A DNA stretch of 64,000 bases from Zhihengliuella sp. ISTPL4 (GTDB taxonomy: Bacteria; Actinomycetota; Actinomycetes; Actinomycetales; Microbacteriaceae). Below the pieces are notes generated by a model. That model was given only the letters and a program-made list of their open reading frames with translations. It ran no database searches and was not told the DNA's origin. Below are positions 29,199-37,955 of the stretch, one piece after another. The stretch's first letter is position 1; every line of letters starts with the position of its first letter. The position numbers and the translations under genes are program-made. The stretch lies in contig NZ_CP025422.1 in the NCBI RefSeq assembly GCF_002848265.1, positions 2,014,727 to 2,078,726 on the forward strand. The letters run 5' to 3'.

Positions 29199-29357
29199 CT
29201 AACCACCGTGGACACTGGGTCCCCCGAAGTCGGGCGGCATCTCGACGTCATCGAGCAACTGCAGGTGGCCGCAGTGAGGACACACGAACGCGTGCGGCTC
29301 CGTACGCATCACAATGTCGCACTCCGGACAGTGCGGCTGCACGGCGAAATCGTCCAC
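29199..29357 (-). CDS. Small zinc-ribbon protein (52 aa)
   Basis: A GTG-started frame of 52 residues with two CxxC knuckles: HCPECDIVMRTEPHAFVCPH contains CPEC and the start of CPHC, giving a four-Cys zinc ribbon with a 15-residue spacer. The tail is acidic (LLDDVEMPPDFGG). No other start is available, since a stop lies 7 codons upstream. Its compactness and perfect zinc ligands argue for a real gene. It probably binds nucleic acid or a protein partner. Confidence 0.55.
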   Translation of the reverse strand: MDDFAVQPHCPECDIVMRTEPHAFVCPHCGHLQLLDDVEMPPDFGGPSVHGG

Positions 29358-29544
29358 CCGACAAGCGTATGCCCGTCACCAGACGCCGATTTGCTCTCAT
29401 CCGCGGAAAAACGGGGCTGCGCGCCGATAGTCCGGACAATGTGCGATTATCGGCAACTATGTACCACCCCTTGAAGTGAGAGGGGGCTGAGTTGAGATTA
29501 CATCGAACCATGCGTGTGTCGTGGTCCGCGAATGGCGGTCCCAA

Positions 29545-30080
29545 TCAGAACTGGGAGAGCATCGCCTCGCGAGCCTTCGCGACATCCATGTTTTCCCGGA
29601 TTGGCCAGAGTGACGCTCCGCTCACCATCGGGAGCAGGTTCTGACTCAGTGGGTGCTGTTGCTCCCTGGCCAGTGATTCGCCGACGACGCGAGCGATACC
29701 GGCGATGAGATCAGCGACCTGAACACGTGGATCGGACTTGGAGTCGACGAGTTGAACGTCGACCAGCTCGCTGGCCAGACCCAAACGCGAGGGGGCGACG
29801 TCCTCGGGGTGAGCGAGAGCGCGCTTCGCCCATGCGATCTTCGCCGGCGTCAGCTCTTTGGCGTCGTCGTGCAGCAGCTCGATGGGCCTTCCTGGGATCG
29901 ATGCCAGAAGTGCACAGCGGCACCCACCGCGGAGATCAGCGGATCCATCGTTCGGAGCCGCTCCTCGAGTCCTTCGCCGAGCTCCAGCCTCGACAGCGAT
30001 CCCAAATGGTTGATCCCGGCGAACACCGTGCCCAGCACATCACGGACGATCGCGTCCTCGTCCGAGAGTAGCTGCAGCAT
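29545..30080 (-). pseudogene. DUF3800-like protein gene, frameshifted
   Basis: Two frames join into one plausible protein. The upstream frame (30080 down to about 29886) reads LQLLSDEDAIVRDVLGTVFA then ISAVGAAVHFWHRSQEG. The downstream frame reads PIELLHDDAKELTPAKIAWA and then VQLVDSKSDPRVQVADLIAG, ending at 29545. HDDAKELTP and VQVADLIAG are the marks of DUF3800 C-terminal halves (RNase H-like fold, often on mobile elements). The shift lies near 29886. The first frame is open further upstream to about 30130 but no credible N-terminus is seen, so the gene is both truncated and shifted. Confidence 0.5.
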
Positions 30081-30322
30081 GTTACCGATCAGGCTCGCCA
30101 GATGCGTCCATGTATGAGGTGACTTCCCACCCGCTCCAGATACATGTCATGTGCTCCATGGGGACATTGAGATCGGCGTCACGGTGGAGAACCGCGCTGC
30201 GCTCTGGCGCCGTGCCGCCTCTGTTCACTGCGACGTGACTGTTCTGGATCGCTACGCGGCAGCGCGCGAAGGCACCTCAGAGTGTACCGATGGCAACCAG
30301 CGTCGGACTGTGCCGCAATGAG
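30081..30322. other. Junction stretch before the glycan locus
   Basis: No gene is seen beyond the 5' remnant of the DUF3800-like frame. CCATGGGGACATTGAGATCGG at 30157-30177 repeats the word found four times at 25624-25690, which suggests that the same element or family of sites reaches this point. Confidence 0.35.
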
Positions 30323-30323
30323 A

Positions 30324-30361
30324 ACCGAAGGCGCCTCACCTGCGGATGAGACGCCTTCGGT
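30324..30361 (-). terminator. Intrinsic terminator of the GH98-like gene
   Basis: The stem ACCGAAGGCG / CGCCTTCGGT continues inward as CTCA/TGAG. On the minus strand it is followed by TCTCATT. It lies 7 bases after the stop of the glycosidase gene. Confidence 0.7.
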
Positions 30362-30367
30362 CGCGAA

Positions 30368-33034
30368 CTAGTAGCCGAGCACCTTGACCTCGGCGAGGGA
30401 TAGATAGTTCGTCGCGTTGAGTTGCACTCGAACCGCTTTACCTTCGATGTTCGGAGGGAGAGTGAGCGCTAGACGCGGGTTCGGAGTTCCGGCCTGAGTC
30501 GTGGACCACACCGTCGCGCCCGACGCATCGATGACGGTGACCGTGAAGTTGCTCAGCCGCTCGCCGCAGCAATCAGTTCGATTCCACAGCTCCACAGACT
30601 CAACTCGACGCGCGGAGCCAAGATCCACCTGCCACCATGCTCCTGCTTGGGTATCCGTGTGGGTCACTGACCCTGCGGAGTAGTTCCCGTTCGTGTTCCC
30701 GTCGATGGCCCGAGCGGCCTGGGCCCCGTAGAGCGTTGAACTCTGTGTGGCATTCCCTCCTTGAGCGAGATTCGTCCGGAATGGACGGACCTTCACCTCT
30801 GCCAGGCTGAGGAAGTTCGTTCCGTTCAGTTGCACCTGCACGTAGCGGCCGACTGCACCGCCCGCGTTCAGAAGCGTGCTCGGCCAGGGACGCTCGCCCT
30901 GGGAGGATGACCACACCGCGTTACCTGCCGCGTCGCGGACGCTGACGGTGTAGTTGGTGAGCCGATCTGAGTCCGAGCCGGTCGTGTCCGTGCGGTTCCA
31001 TACTTCGATGTCGCCAACGGCGACGTTCGCTCCCAGATCCACACGCCACCACGCGTTGGGGTCGGAGAGAGTGTGGGTAACGCTGCCTTGCGTGAAGTCG
31101 CCACTGGTGTTTCCGTCAACGGCCTTCGAGGCCGGGCCGGTTCCGTCGCCCCCGGTGTACGTGGAGCTCTGCGTTGCAGTCTTTCCTGCGGCGATGTTCA
31201 ACGGAGCCGGTGCAGCGCCGTCCGTATCGACAGTGAAGTTGACCTGCCCGTTGTGCGTGATGGCAATCGTCAGCCGCTGGTTGACGGCATCCCAACTCTG
31301 CGTCTGCGTGTACGGCCGGCCGGTCTGGGAATCCATGGCTTCGAAGGTCACGCGGGGCGCGCCGCCTTGCCATGTGCCATCTACGGTCACAGTAGTCGTG
31401 CGGATGTCGCGCGAGCTCCGGTCGTCCACGACTCGTCCAGTACCGGTGAGGACGTTCCCCGCAGCGTTCTTGACGACGTTCCCTGCCGCGTCCCGCTTCA
31501 CCGTCAGGTACTCATGGATGTACTGCAGCGTCTGCGCACGATTGAAGTCTTGCGATGCGGGAACACCCAGCACGGTTTCATTCCAGAGGTGGCTGCGGTT
31601 GCTGCGATAGTTGTTCATCCGGAACGACACGCGGTTAGCGCTCTCCACCATCGTTGCGTAGGTGTGAGGACCCGCCGCGATTCCGATTGCTCGAGCCCGC
31701 GATTGAACAGGCTTGAAGCTGCTCGTCAGCACCTGGTTGACGTTCTCCTTGTAGTTGTTCCAGTACCAGGCGTTCCCGGCATGCATGAGGAACGTGTTGC
31801 TCGTGAGGAACTCCTGCGGATAGCGCGAGTTGAAGTATGGGTAGCGGGCGCCTGCCGGCACCACCTCAGGAAAGACTGACATCTCAGTGGGCGTCAGGTT
31901 GTTCGGAACCAGCGGGATGATGCCGAACTGTCCCGTGTTCGGGTGCACGTTCGAGGCAGTCAGATCGTAGGTGGGCGGGTTGAAGTTTGATGCCCCTTTG
32001 TATACGACCTTCGTTTTCGCGAGCACGTCCTGGCGCGAAGGCACGGGCACAGCCCCACTGTCGAGGTCGCGGAAGAGGGGGATAAGGCCGTGCTGGAAGG
32101 GAGCGGTGCGAAGACTGTTGGTCGAGAACATCAGGAACCCGGCCTCCGGTGCGTGGGCTGTTGCACCCTGACTTGCCGCTCGCTGGATGCTCTGAGCCAT
32201 GAGAGCCTCGGGGTTCTGGAGGTTGTCCTTCCAGGTACGGCTGCCGATGTTCGGGCCGTACACCTGTCGGTGGCGCTGTTCCGCCCAGTGCCACTGGTCT
32301 GTCGCCGACCCCCAGTTCCCTGCTATCCCCGCCAGCCACAGCCCATGGAACAGGTTGTCGGTACTGATATTGGCCTCGGTCTCCTTGTTCATCAGGACGA
32401 CGTTGGCAGAGTGGGCGCGCATCGCGTCCAAGACACCGGTGCTGGTGTTCTCCAGGTAGTTGACGATGTTGCCGTGGTTCGAGTCGGTCCAGCTGAAGAT
32501 CAGCCCGTTGTCGCCGGCGGCATTGATGAGGGTGGCCACGCGGGGCCCGTTGGAGCTGACGTTCCCCCAGTACAGTTCAGCGATGTTGATACCGACAAAC
32601 GAGCTGTATGTGGCGGCAGTCTGAGCCCAGAATGATGCGGGAGCGACGGAGCTTGATCCACCGTGCAGCGCTTGCACTGAGCAGGGGATGCCGTTCGCTT
32701 GACAGATGGCGAGATTCGAGGTGACGAAGTCTTTGAACGCTTGAGAGTCACCGGGATACACACCGTCTGGGATGAGGTTCACGACGATGTTGTCCCGCAG
32801 GTCCGAGGGAACTTGCTCCCAGGTCTGCGCCATCGTCGTTCCCCCCTCCGTTTCAGCAGTCCCGGGGTAATAGCCAAGGATGATCAGCGGATCCTCCCGT
32901 GAGAACGGATGTCTCAGCGGCGGATCAGCCGCGTACGCCGGCACGGTAGGCGCCACGAACGCCGCGGCCAGCCCGATAGCGGAGACGGCTATCGCTAGCG
33001 CCTTCTTCCCGCGTCTAGTCAATGTTGTGGCCAC
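30368..33034 (-). CDS. Secreted GH98-like glycoside hydrolase with two fucolectin-type domains
   Basis: An 888-residue exported enzyme. The signal peptide ends near VPAYA/ADP (residue 35). The catalytic region (about 45-600) starts PLIILGYYPGTAETEGG and TWEQVPSDLRDNIVVNLIPD, closely matching the opening of GH98 endo-beta-galactosidases, which release blood-group A/B trisaccharides. Two F5/8-type C domains follow (about 612-753 and 754-888). Each carries ATQSST, AVDGNT or AIDGNT, GSVTHT, WWxVDLG and WNRTD, the pattern of fucose-binding CBM47/fucolectins. The start is a GTG behind GAGGAGGAACGATT. An AT-rich palindrome upstream (33073-33094) may be its operator. The GH98 call rests on the first 60 residues and context; a related family with different linkage is possible. 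Confidence 0.65.
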   Translation of the reverse strand: MATTLTRRGKKALAIAVSAIGLAAAFVAPTVPAYAADPPLRHPFSREDPLIILGYYPGTAETEGGTTMAQTWEQVPSDLRDNIVVNLIPDGVYPGDSQAFKDFVTSNLAICQANGIPCSVQALHGGSSSVAPASFWAQTAATYSSFVGINIAELYWGNVSSNGPRVATLINAAGDNGLIFSWTDSNHGNIVNYLENTSTGVLDAMRAHSANVVLMNKETEANISTDNLFHGLWLAGIAGNWGSATDQWHWAEQRHRQVYGPNIGSRTWKDNLQNPEALMAQSIQRAASQGATAHAPEAGFLMFSTNSLRTAPFQHGLIPLFRDLDSGAVPVPSRQDVLAKTKVVYKGASNFNPPTYDLTASNVHPNTGQFGIIPLVPNNLTPTEMSVFPEVVPAGARYPYFNSRYPQEFLTSNTFLMHAGNAWYWNNYKENVNQVLTSSFKPVQSRARAIGIAAGPHTYATMVESANRVSFRMNNYRSNRSHLWNETVLGVPASQDFNRAQTLQYIHEYLTVKRDAAGNVVKNAAGNVLTGTGRVVDDRSSRDIRTTTVTVDGTWQGGAPRVTFEAMDSQTGRPYTQTQSWDAVNQRLTIAITHNGQVNFTVDTDGAAPAPLNIAAGKTATQSSTYTGGDGTGPASKAVDGNTSGDFTQGSVTHTLSDPNAWWRVDLGANVAVGDIEVWNRTDTTGSDSDRLTNYTVSVRDAAGNAVWSSSQGERPWPSTLLNAGGAVGRYVQVQLNGTNFLSLAEVKVRPFRTNLAQGGNATQSSTLYGAQAARAIDGNTNGNYSAGSVTHTDTQAGAWWQVDLGSARRVESVELWNRTDCCGERLSNFTVTVIDASGATVWSTTQAGTPNPRLALTLPPNIEGKAVRVQLNATNYLSLAEVKVLGY

Positions 33035-33072
33035 AATCGTTCCTCCTCGAACGCCAAGGGGCGGGATTAACA

Positions 33073-33094
33073 GACCACTCTTTAATAAATGGTC
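33073..33094 (-). promoter_or_regulatory. Candidate operator upstream of the GH98-like gene
   Basis: GACCACTCTTTAATAAATGG plus TC forms an imperfect palindrome (GACCA...TGGTC arms, AT-rich centre), 39 bases before the start codon. It resembles the site at 42444-42459 before the ABC operon in having GAC...GTC arms and an AT-rich middle, and so may bind the same ROK regulator. Confidence 0.4.
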
Positions 33095-33875
33095 GATTGA
33101 TTCCTACCAGCGGGCGGCGCCGCACGTCAACCCTTGGAGCGATGGAGCCCGCTTAGCGCAGGCCTGGACACCCTGACGCCGGCCCTGCTCCGAGCGCCGC
33201 AACTTGTCGCTCGAGCTCGCGATTACTCACTGTTGACTTGTCAGTTTCGTGCACGGGCCCCGGCACGAGGCCCCGCGTCCCCATGGCTGCGGCACGTTCG
33301 GCAGCCGGCTGACTGCTCGGCGATGTGCTCCGCAACACGCTCTCGCCCCATACCCTGCGGCACATTCGACGCTCGGAACGCGAATCCACCAAGAGAGACG
33401 TCTGCCAAGGACCTGCCAAGGTCAGAAAGTGCAACTTTTTCCCGGTCACATGACGAAAACGACCCTCCAGCCAAGGTTGCCAAGTGCGGGGTGTTCTATA
33501 GGGGGTTCCAGAGTGAAGTTGGGCCTATCTCTCTTACTTCTTTCTCTTTCTTCTCACATAACAGATCTACTACTTGGCAACCTTGGCAGGGGCCTCCGAT
33601 CCCAAGCGGGAGTAGGGCTCTCTCCAGCCAAGGCCACCTTGGCAGAGCTTGCCGGACTTGGCAGAAACGGTGCTTTTGGCGCAGATCGCGCGCAACGGGG
33701 TTCCCCACCACGAGACGGTTACTACCAGCCAAGGCACCAGCGAGTTCGAAGTGGTATCCGCCCCTTGTGGGGCAACAAGGTCAAGGCCGACGAGTGAGTC
33801 GGTTGAACCCACCGTCCCGAGCAAGGAGACGTCTGCCGAGGGCGGCAGTCTTCACACGGTCGACGCCCCGTGGAG
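33095..33875. other. Gene-free stretch with repeated GCCAAGG sites
   Basis: About 780 bases between two converging transcription units without a credible gene. It contains a perfect 16-bp inverted pair (33470-33485 and 33572-33587) and at least seven GCCAAGG/CCTTGGC words between 33404 and 33745. The centre is pyrimidine-rich (33538-33560). Confidence 0.55.
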
Positions 33876-34619
33876 TCAGTGAGAGTGTCGGGCCTTCAGC
33901 ACTCCCGTTGGCATCGTCCAATTCCGACCGCGGCGCAGCGCTGAGGCGACCACTCGCTCAAGCCGCGACTTGGTCGGCAACGCGGGGTCGAGGACCTCGA
34001 CGAGCGGGCGACGAAAAACGAACCTCGCGGCCTCCTCGCTGGCCAGCAGCGTCTCCTCATCGCCCGAGACGATGTCGAAACGCTCAGCGAATGCCGCGAT
34101 GTTCGACCCGGCAAGCGCCGATGACAGTCGGAGGTCGAGAAGCCAACTCGTACACGCGTACCGCGCGCTCCCGGTCAGCTCAGAGGCGCGGGCCAATGCG
34201 GCATCGACATCAGCTGGCAGCAGTGGTCCGAGTTCAGGGACGTGCAGGTGATGACCGTGTTCGCTCTCGCGCATGGAGACCTGAAGCCGCCCGGCGCTGA
34301 GCACGTCCGCTCGCATCAGCTCAAGCATCCATGGCACAACCGACGCGGCGCCGTACAGTCGGTGCTTTCGTCCGACGTCGATCAGCGTCTCGCGTGTCAC
34401 GCCGGCGGGGACATCGGCTTCGCGGTGGCGCTCAAGTGCGACGGGTACGAGCTCGATCAGGGCACGCGCCACGGCGGCGCCCGACGCCCCGGGATCGATG
34501 GGGTGGGGCACCCCTTCAGTGCGGCGAATCAGCGCTCCGAGCTTGTCGACGAGCTCCCATGACACAGGCTCGTCGCGTTCGACGGCTTCAAGATCGACTA
34601 AGGCTGCGTGCTGCGTCAT
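33876..34619 (-). CDS. Acyltransferase-like protein with GNAT-like C-terminal domain
   Basis: A 247-residue protein like those found beside glycosidase genes in actinomycetes (NAT_N/GNAT_C type). The diagnostic part is HHLHVPELGPLLPADVDAAL, then CTSWLLDLRLSSALAGSNI, and a late LPTKSRLERVVASALRRGRN with NWTMPTGVL. These correspond to the conserved HIP.G.L and SWLLDP.L motifs of the family. Activity has not been established for these proteins; acylation or deacylation of a sugar is a guess. It overlaps the Gfo/Idh/MocA gene by 4 bases, so the two are coupled. Confidence 0.7.
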   Translation of the reverse strand: MTQHAALVDLEAVERDEPVSWELVDKLGALIRRTEGVPHPIDPGASGAAVARALIELVPVALERHREADVPAGVTRETLIDVGRKHRLYGAASVVPWMLELMRADVLSAGRLQVSMRESEHGHHLHVPELGPLLPADVDAALARASELTGSARYACTSWLLDLRLSSALAGSNIAAFAERFDIVSGDEETLLASEEAARFVFRRPLVEVLDPALPTKSRLERVVASALRRGRNWTMPTGVLKARHSH

Positions 34620-35827
34620 GAGGCTATGCCCGGGTCCGATGTAGATCGACTCTGTCCGCCCTCGAAGTACGCGACCAGCTCCGGTGAGAGGGCCGGCACG
34701 TTCTGCACGTGACCACCTGATCGAATCGACTCGGTCGCCGCGATCCCCGTCGCCACCGCGTCTCTTGCGGCGACGGGAGACGTATCGGTACGACCACCGT
34801 GCCGCACGAATCGCAGGAACTCAGCGATCAGGAGATCGTCGGCTCCTCCGTGGATCGCGCTCGCTCCCTCGGCGAGCTCGGTTACACGGTGTACCTCGTC
34901 GGGCTCTCCTGCGCCGTGTGTGCGTCGACGCCAGATGCGTACCTCTGCGTCGATCTCGTCTCCGAAGTTCTCCAGCCGGCCCTCGCTGCCGATAACCGTG
35001 TAGTTGCGCCAGTAGTCGGGCGTGAAGTGACACTGCTGGTAGGAGGCGAGGACGCCGTTGGACAACGTCATATTCACCTGCGAGAGGTCTTCAACGTCGA
35101 GGATCGGCGCCATGCCGGTCTGCGCGGTCGGCGGCCAGTTGTTGAGGCTGAACCAGTCCTGCATTCGCTCACCGGCATGGTCACTGCGATCTGTGATGTC
35201 GCCGTACACGGCCAGCGCCCCCATCGCATTCACGCTCATCGTGCGAGCGCCGCCTAGCCAGTGCAGGACGTCGATGTCATGCGCGCCCTTCTGTAAGAGC
35301 AGGCCCGTGGTGCGTCGGCGGTCGGCGTGCCAGTCCTTGAAGTAGTAGTCGCCGCCGTGACCTACGAAATGGCGGCACCAGATCGCCTTGACCTCCCCGA
35401 TACGCCCGTCGAGGATCAGCTGTCGCATGAGCACGATCACCGGCATGTGCCTCATGTTGTGGCCGACGTACAAACGGGTTCCGGTGCGGTGCGCTGCTTC
35501 GAGGATGGTATCCGCGTCCGCGATTTTCGTCGCCAACGGCTTCTCGCAGAACACGGGAACGCCCGCCTCCAGCAGTGCCACGGTCACATCGGTGTGCTGA
35601 TCATCGGGAGTGAGCACCAGCGCGGCGTCCACACCGGCGCTGATGAAGTCGTCAAGCGTGTCGGTCACGAAGGCATTCGGCAGCCTCTCGCGAGCGTCTG
35701 CTCGGCCGCGCTCGGCTGTATCAAGCACTGCCGAGACAAACGAGCCCCGGCCCGGGCGTTGCACCTGGTCAGTCAGCTGAGCTCGATGCCCGAAGCCGAC
35801 GATGCCGATACGAAGGTCAGTGGTCAT
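34616..35827 (-). CDS. Gfo/Idh/MocA family sugar oxidoreductase
   Basis: A 403-residue NAD(P)-dependent enzyme. The Rossmann start is LRIGIVGFGHRAQLTD. The family EKP motif is in VFCEKPLATKIADAD (catalytic-site Lys), and the C-terminal half is a beta-sheet dimer domain with GAHDIDVLHWLGG. Such enzymes oxidise or reduce hydroxyls of sugars and glycosides; some act on N-acetylgalactosamine or blood-group antigens by a redox-elimination route. It overlaps GH36 by 11 bases and the GNAT-like gene by 4 bases. The specificity is unknown. Confidence 0.88.
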   Translation of the reverse strand: MTTDLRIGIVGFGHRAQLTDQVQRPGRGSFVSAVLDTAERGRADARERLPNAFVTDTLDDFISAGVDAALVLTPDDQHTDVTVALLEAGVPVFCEKPLATKIADADTILEAAHRTGTRLYVGHNMRHMPVIVLMRQLILDGRIGEVKAIWCRHFVGHGGDYYFKDWHADRRRTTGLLLQKGAHDIDVLHWLGGARTMSVNAMGALAVYGDITDRSDHAGERMQDWFSLNNWPPTAQTGMAPILDVEDLSQVNMTLSNGVLASYQQCHFTPDYWRNYTVIGSEGRLENFGDEIDAEVRIWRRRTHGAGEPDEVHRVTELAEGASAIHGGADDLLIAEFLRFVRHGGRTDTSPVAARDAVATGIAATESIRSGGHVQNVPALSPELVAYFEGGQSRSTSDPGIAS

Positions 35828-37955
35828 CGGAGGTCTCCTCTCTCACGCGGGTCAGCTCGATCAGGGCGGCAGTCTCGGGGCGCAGTGGGGGAAGCGAGAG
35901 TCCCGAGCGCGCGAGCACGGAACCCCCCAAGCGGAGCGGTGCGTTCAACGCTGCGTCGAACCAGGCCGGCCCGGTGCTCGTGCCCCGATCCGGCACCCCG
36001 AGCTCCGAGCGCACACGGACGTCATACCCAGCGCTCTCATCGAGCCCGGGGATCTGGACTCGCGCGGGGCGTCCGGCGGTCATGCCGATCTGGACTACAG
36101 CGAAAAGCGCACGGCTCCGATCTGGACTCACCACACCGAACAGTCGGACTGCTGGGTCGAACACGTCCGCGTTCACTAGACGCCCGGACGCCATCAGCGC
36201 ACGGGTCTCTCGATAGAGTTCGGCGAACTGCGTTAGTGCGTCACGTTCCGCCTGATTCACCCGGAGCAGGTTCATCTCTATACCGGCGTGAGCGAACAGC
36301 GCCGTGATCAAAGGCAGGGTCCCGTTGATCCTGCGGCCGGTGGTATGTGCGGTCGCGGCGCCAATGTGCGAGCCGATGAGCTCCAGGGGAAGCAACAACG
36401 ACGTCCAACGGTGGATTCGCTCGCGCTCGAGCGGATCCAAGGTGTCAGACGGCCACACCCGGTCTGTGCGCTGCAGGATGCCGAGGTCCACGCGCGCGCC
36501 ACCCGAGGCGCACGACTCGATCTCCAGTTGACGATGCCGCTGACGCAAGGCATCCATGAGGGCGTACACGGCTCGCGTCTGCGCGTGGCTGGCAGCCTCG
36601 AGCAGATCGCGATTGTGGTCCCACTTGAGGAAGTCGATCCGGTACTCGGATATCAGCGCGTCGAGTCGCTCGAGGAGGTATTCGTAAACCGCGGGCTGCG
36701 CCACGTCGAGTACGTACTGTGCTCGCGATGGCCAGCCGTCAGCGGGAGTCAGCAACCACTCTGGGTGTTTACGCGCGAGGTCCGAATCGAGGTTGACCAT
36801 TTCCGGCTCCACCCACAGCCCGAACTGCATGCCGAGCGAGCGCACATGGTCCGCCAAGGGGTGTAGACCCTCCGGCCATGAGCCTTCGTCGACATACCAG
36901 TCGCCGAGCCCCGCCGAGTCGGTAGTGCGGCCGCGAAACCAGCCGTCGTCGAGCACGAACCGCTCGACTCCCACGTCAGCCGCTTGTTCCGCGAGCCGCA
37001 GGAGCGTGTTGACGTCATGGTCGAGATACACCGCCTCCCAGGTATTCAGCGTGAGGGGCCGTGGGGTATGCGGGTGATGTGGCCTGGCACGCAGACGGGC
37101 GTGGAACCGATCCGAAATGCCGTCGATTCCGGCATCGGACCACGTGAACAACACTGCTGGTGCGGAGTACGAGGTGCCCGGATCGAGTATCACTTCACCG
37201 CGCCTAAGCAGCTCTCCGCCGCTAAGAGCGACGGAGAGGTCTCCGGCGCCGTCGGCTGAGCGCTCAACATAGCTTCCGTGGTCGCCGCTCCACGCGACGT
37301 GCATCGCCCACAGTTCGCCTCGGCGATTGGTGAACCCTGCGGTGCCGACCAGGGTGACGAAGGCGGCGTCATGGCCCGGACGTCCACGACGATGCTCTCG
37401 AGCATGAACCCCAAAGGAGACGGGATGCCGTTGTGGAATCCGTTCTCCGATCCATGCGCCGGTGAAATCGAGGATCTCGTCGGCGCGCACCGGCAGCGGG
37501 AGCACCGCATCCAGTCCGTCTACGGTGAGCGCTTCTTGGCCGATATTGCGCACCGTGCGCCGATGCTCGAGCACGCCGTGCGGATCCAGTGCGAGCTCAA
37601 CGGTGATTTCGGCGAGCGACGCTTCATCTCGCAGGACCAGCCGCGCTGCCGCATCCTCCAGGTTCGCCGAGATCAGGCGCGGCCGCGGGGTCGTCGCGAT
37701 CCCGGACCGGGAGAGGACAACGGCGGGGCGACCGGTCCAGGCGTCATCCTCGGTGGGAAGCACGCCGAACAGCAGCGGGTCGTCAGGTGTCGCGTTCAGA
37801 CGAGCTGGGACAGCAGCATCACACAGCGCTAGAAGCGCACGATCATCGAGGGCGCCGAGATCCGGACCCCAGTGCACCACCCGCGCCCGCTGGTGTCGGC
37901 AGTCGACGATGAGCGCGACGCCAGCGCTGCGCAGCAGCAGGACCTGCGGGCTCAC
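35817..37955 (-). CDS. GH36 family alpha-galactosidase
   Basis: Removes terminal alpha-linked galactose (or GalNAc). The 712-residue length is normal for GH36. The GTG at 37955 forms GTGA with the stop of the fucosidase gene, which sets the start; upstream sequence in this frame only shadows that gene. An N-terminal beta-supersandwich leads to the barrel with VERFVLDDGWFRGR and the nucleophile in IDFLKWDHNRDL. ESCASGGARVDLGILQRTD follows, and then the acid/base Asp in VWPSDTLDPLER. No signal peptide, so it acts on imported sugar. Confidence 0.92.
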   Translation of the reverse strand: MSPQVLLLRSAGVALIVDCRHQRARVVHWGPDLGALDDRALLALCDAAVPARLNATPDDPLLFGVLPTEDDAWTGRPAVVLSRSGIATTPRPRLISANLEDAAARLVLRDEASLAEITVELALDPHGVLEHRRTVRNIGQEALTVDGLDAVLPLPVRADEILDFTGAWIGERIPQRHPVSFGVHAREHRRGRPGHDAAFVTLVGTAGFTNRRGELWAMHVAWSGDHGSYVERSADGAGDLSVALSGGELLRRGEVILDPGTSYSAPAVLFTWSDAGIDGISDRFHARLRARPHHPHTPRPLTLNTWEAVYLDHDVNTLLRLAEQAADVGVERFVLDDGWFRGRTTDSAGLGDWYVDEGSWPEGLHPLADHVRSLGMQFGLWVEPEMVNLDSDLARKHPEWLLTPADGWPSRAQYVLDVAQPAVYEYLLERLDALISEYRIDFLKWDHNRDLLEAASHAQTRAVYALMDALRQRHRQLEIESCASGGARVDLGILQRTDRVWPSDTLDPLERERIHRWTSLLLPLELIGSHIGAATAHTTGRRINGTLPLITALFAHAGIEMNLLRVNQAERDALTQFAELYRETRALMASGRLVNADVFDPAVRLFGVVSPDRSRALFAVVQIGMTAGRPARVQIPGLDESAGYDVRVRSELGVPDRGTSTGPAWFDAALNAPLRLGGSVLARSGLSLPPLRPETAALIELTRVREETSDDH

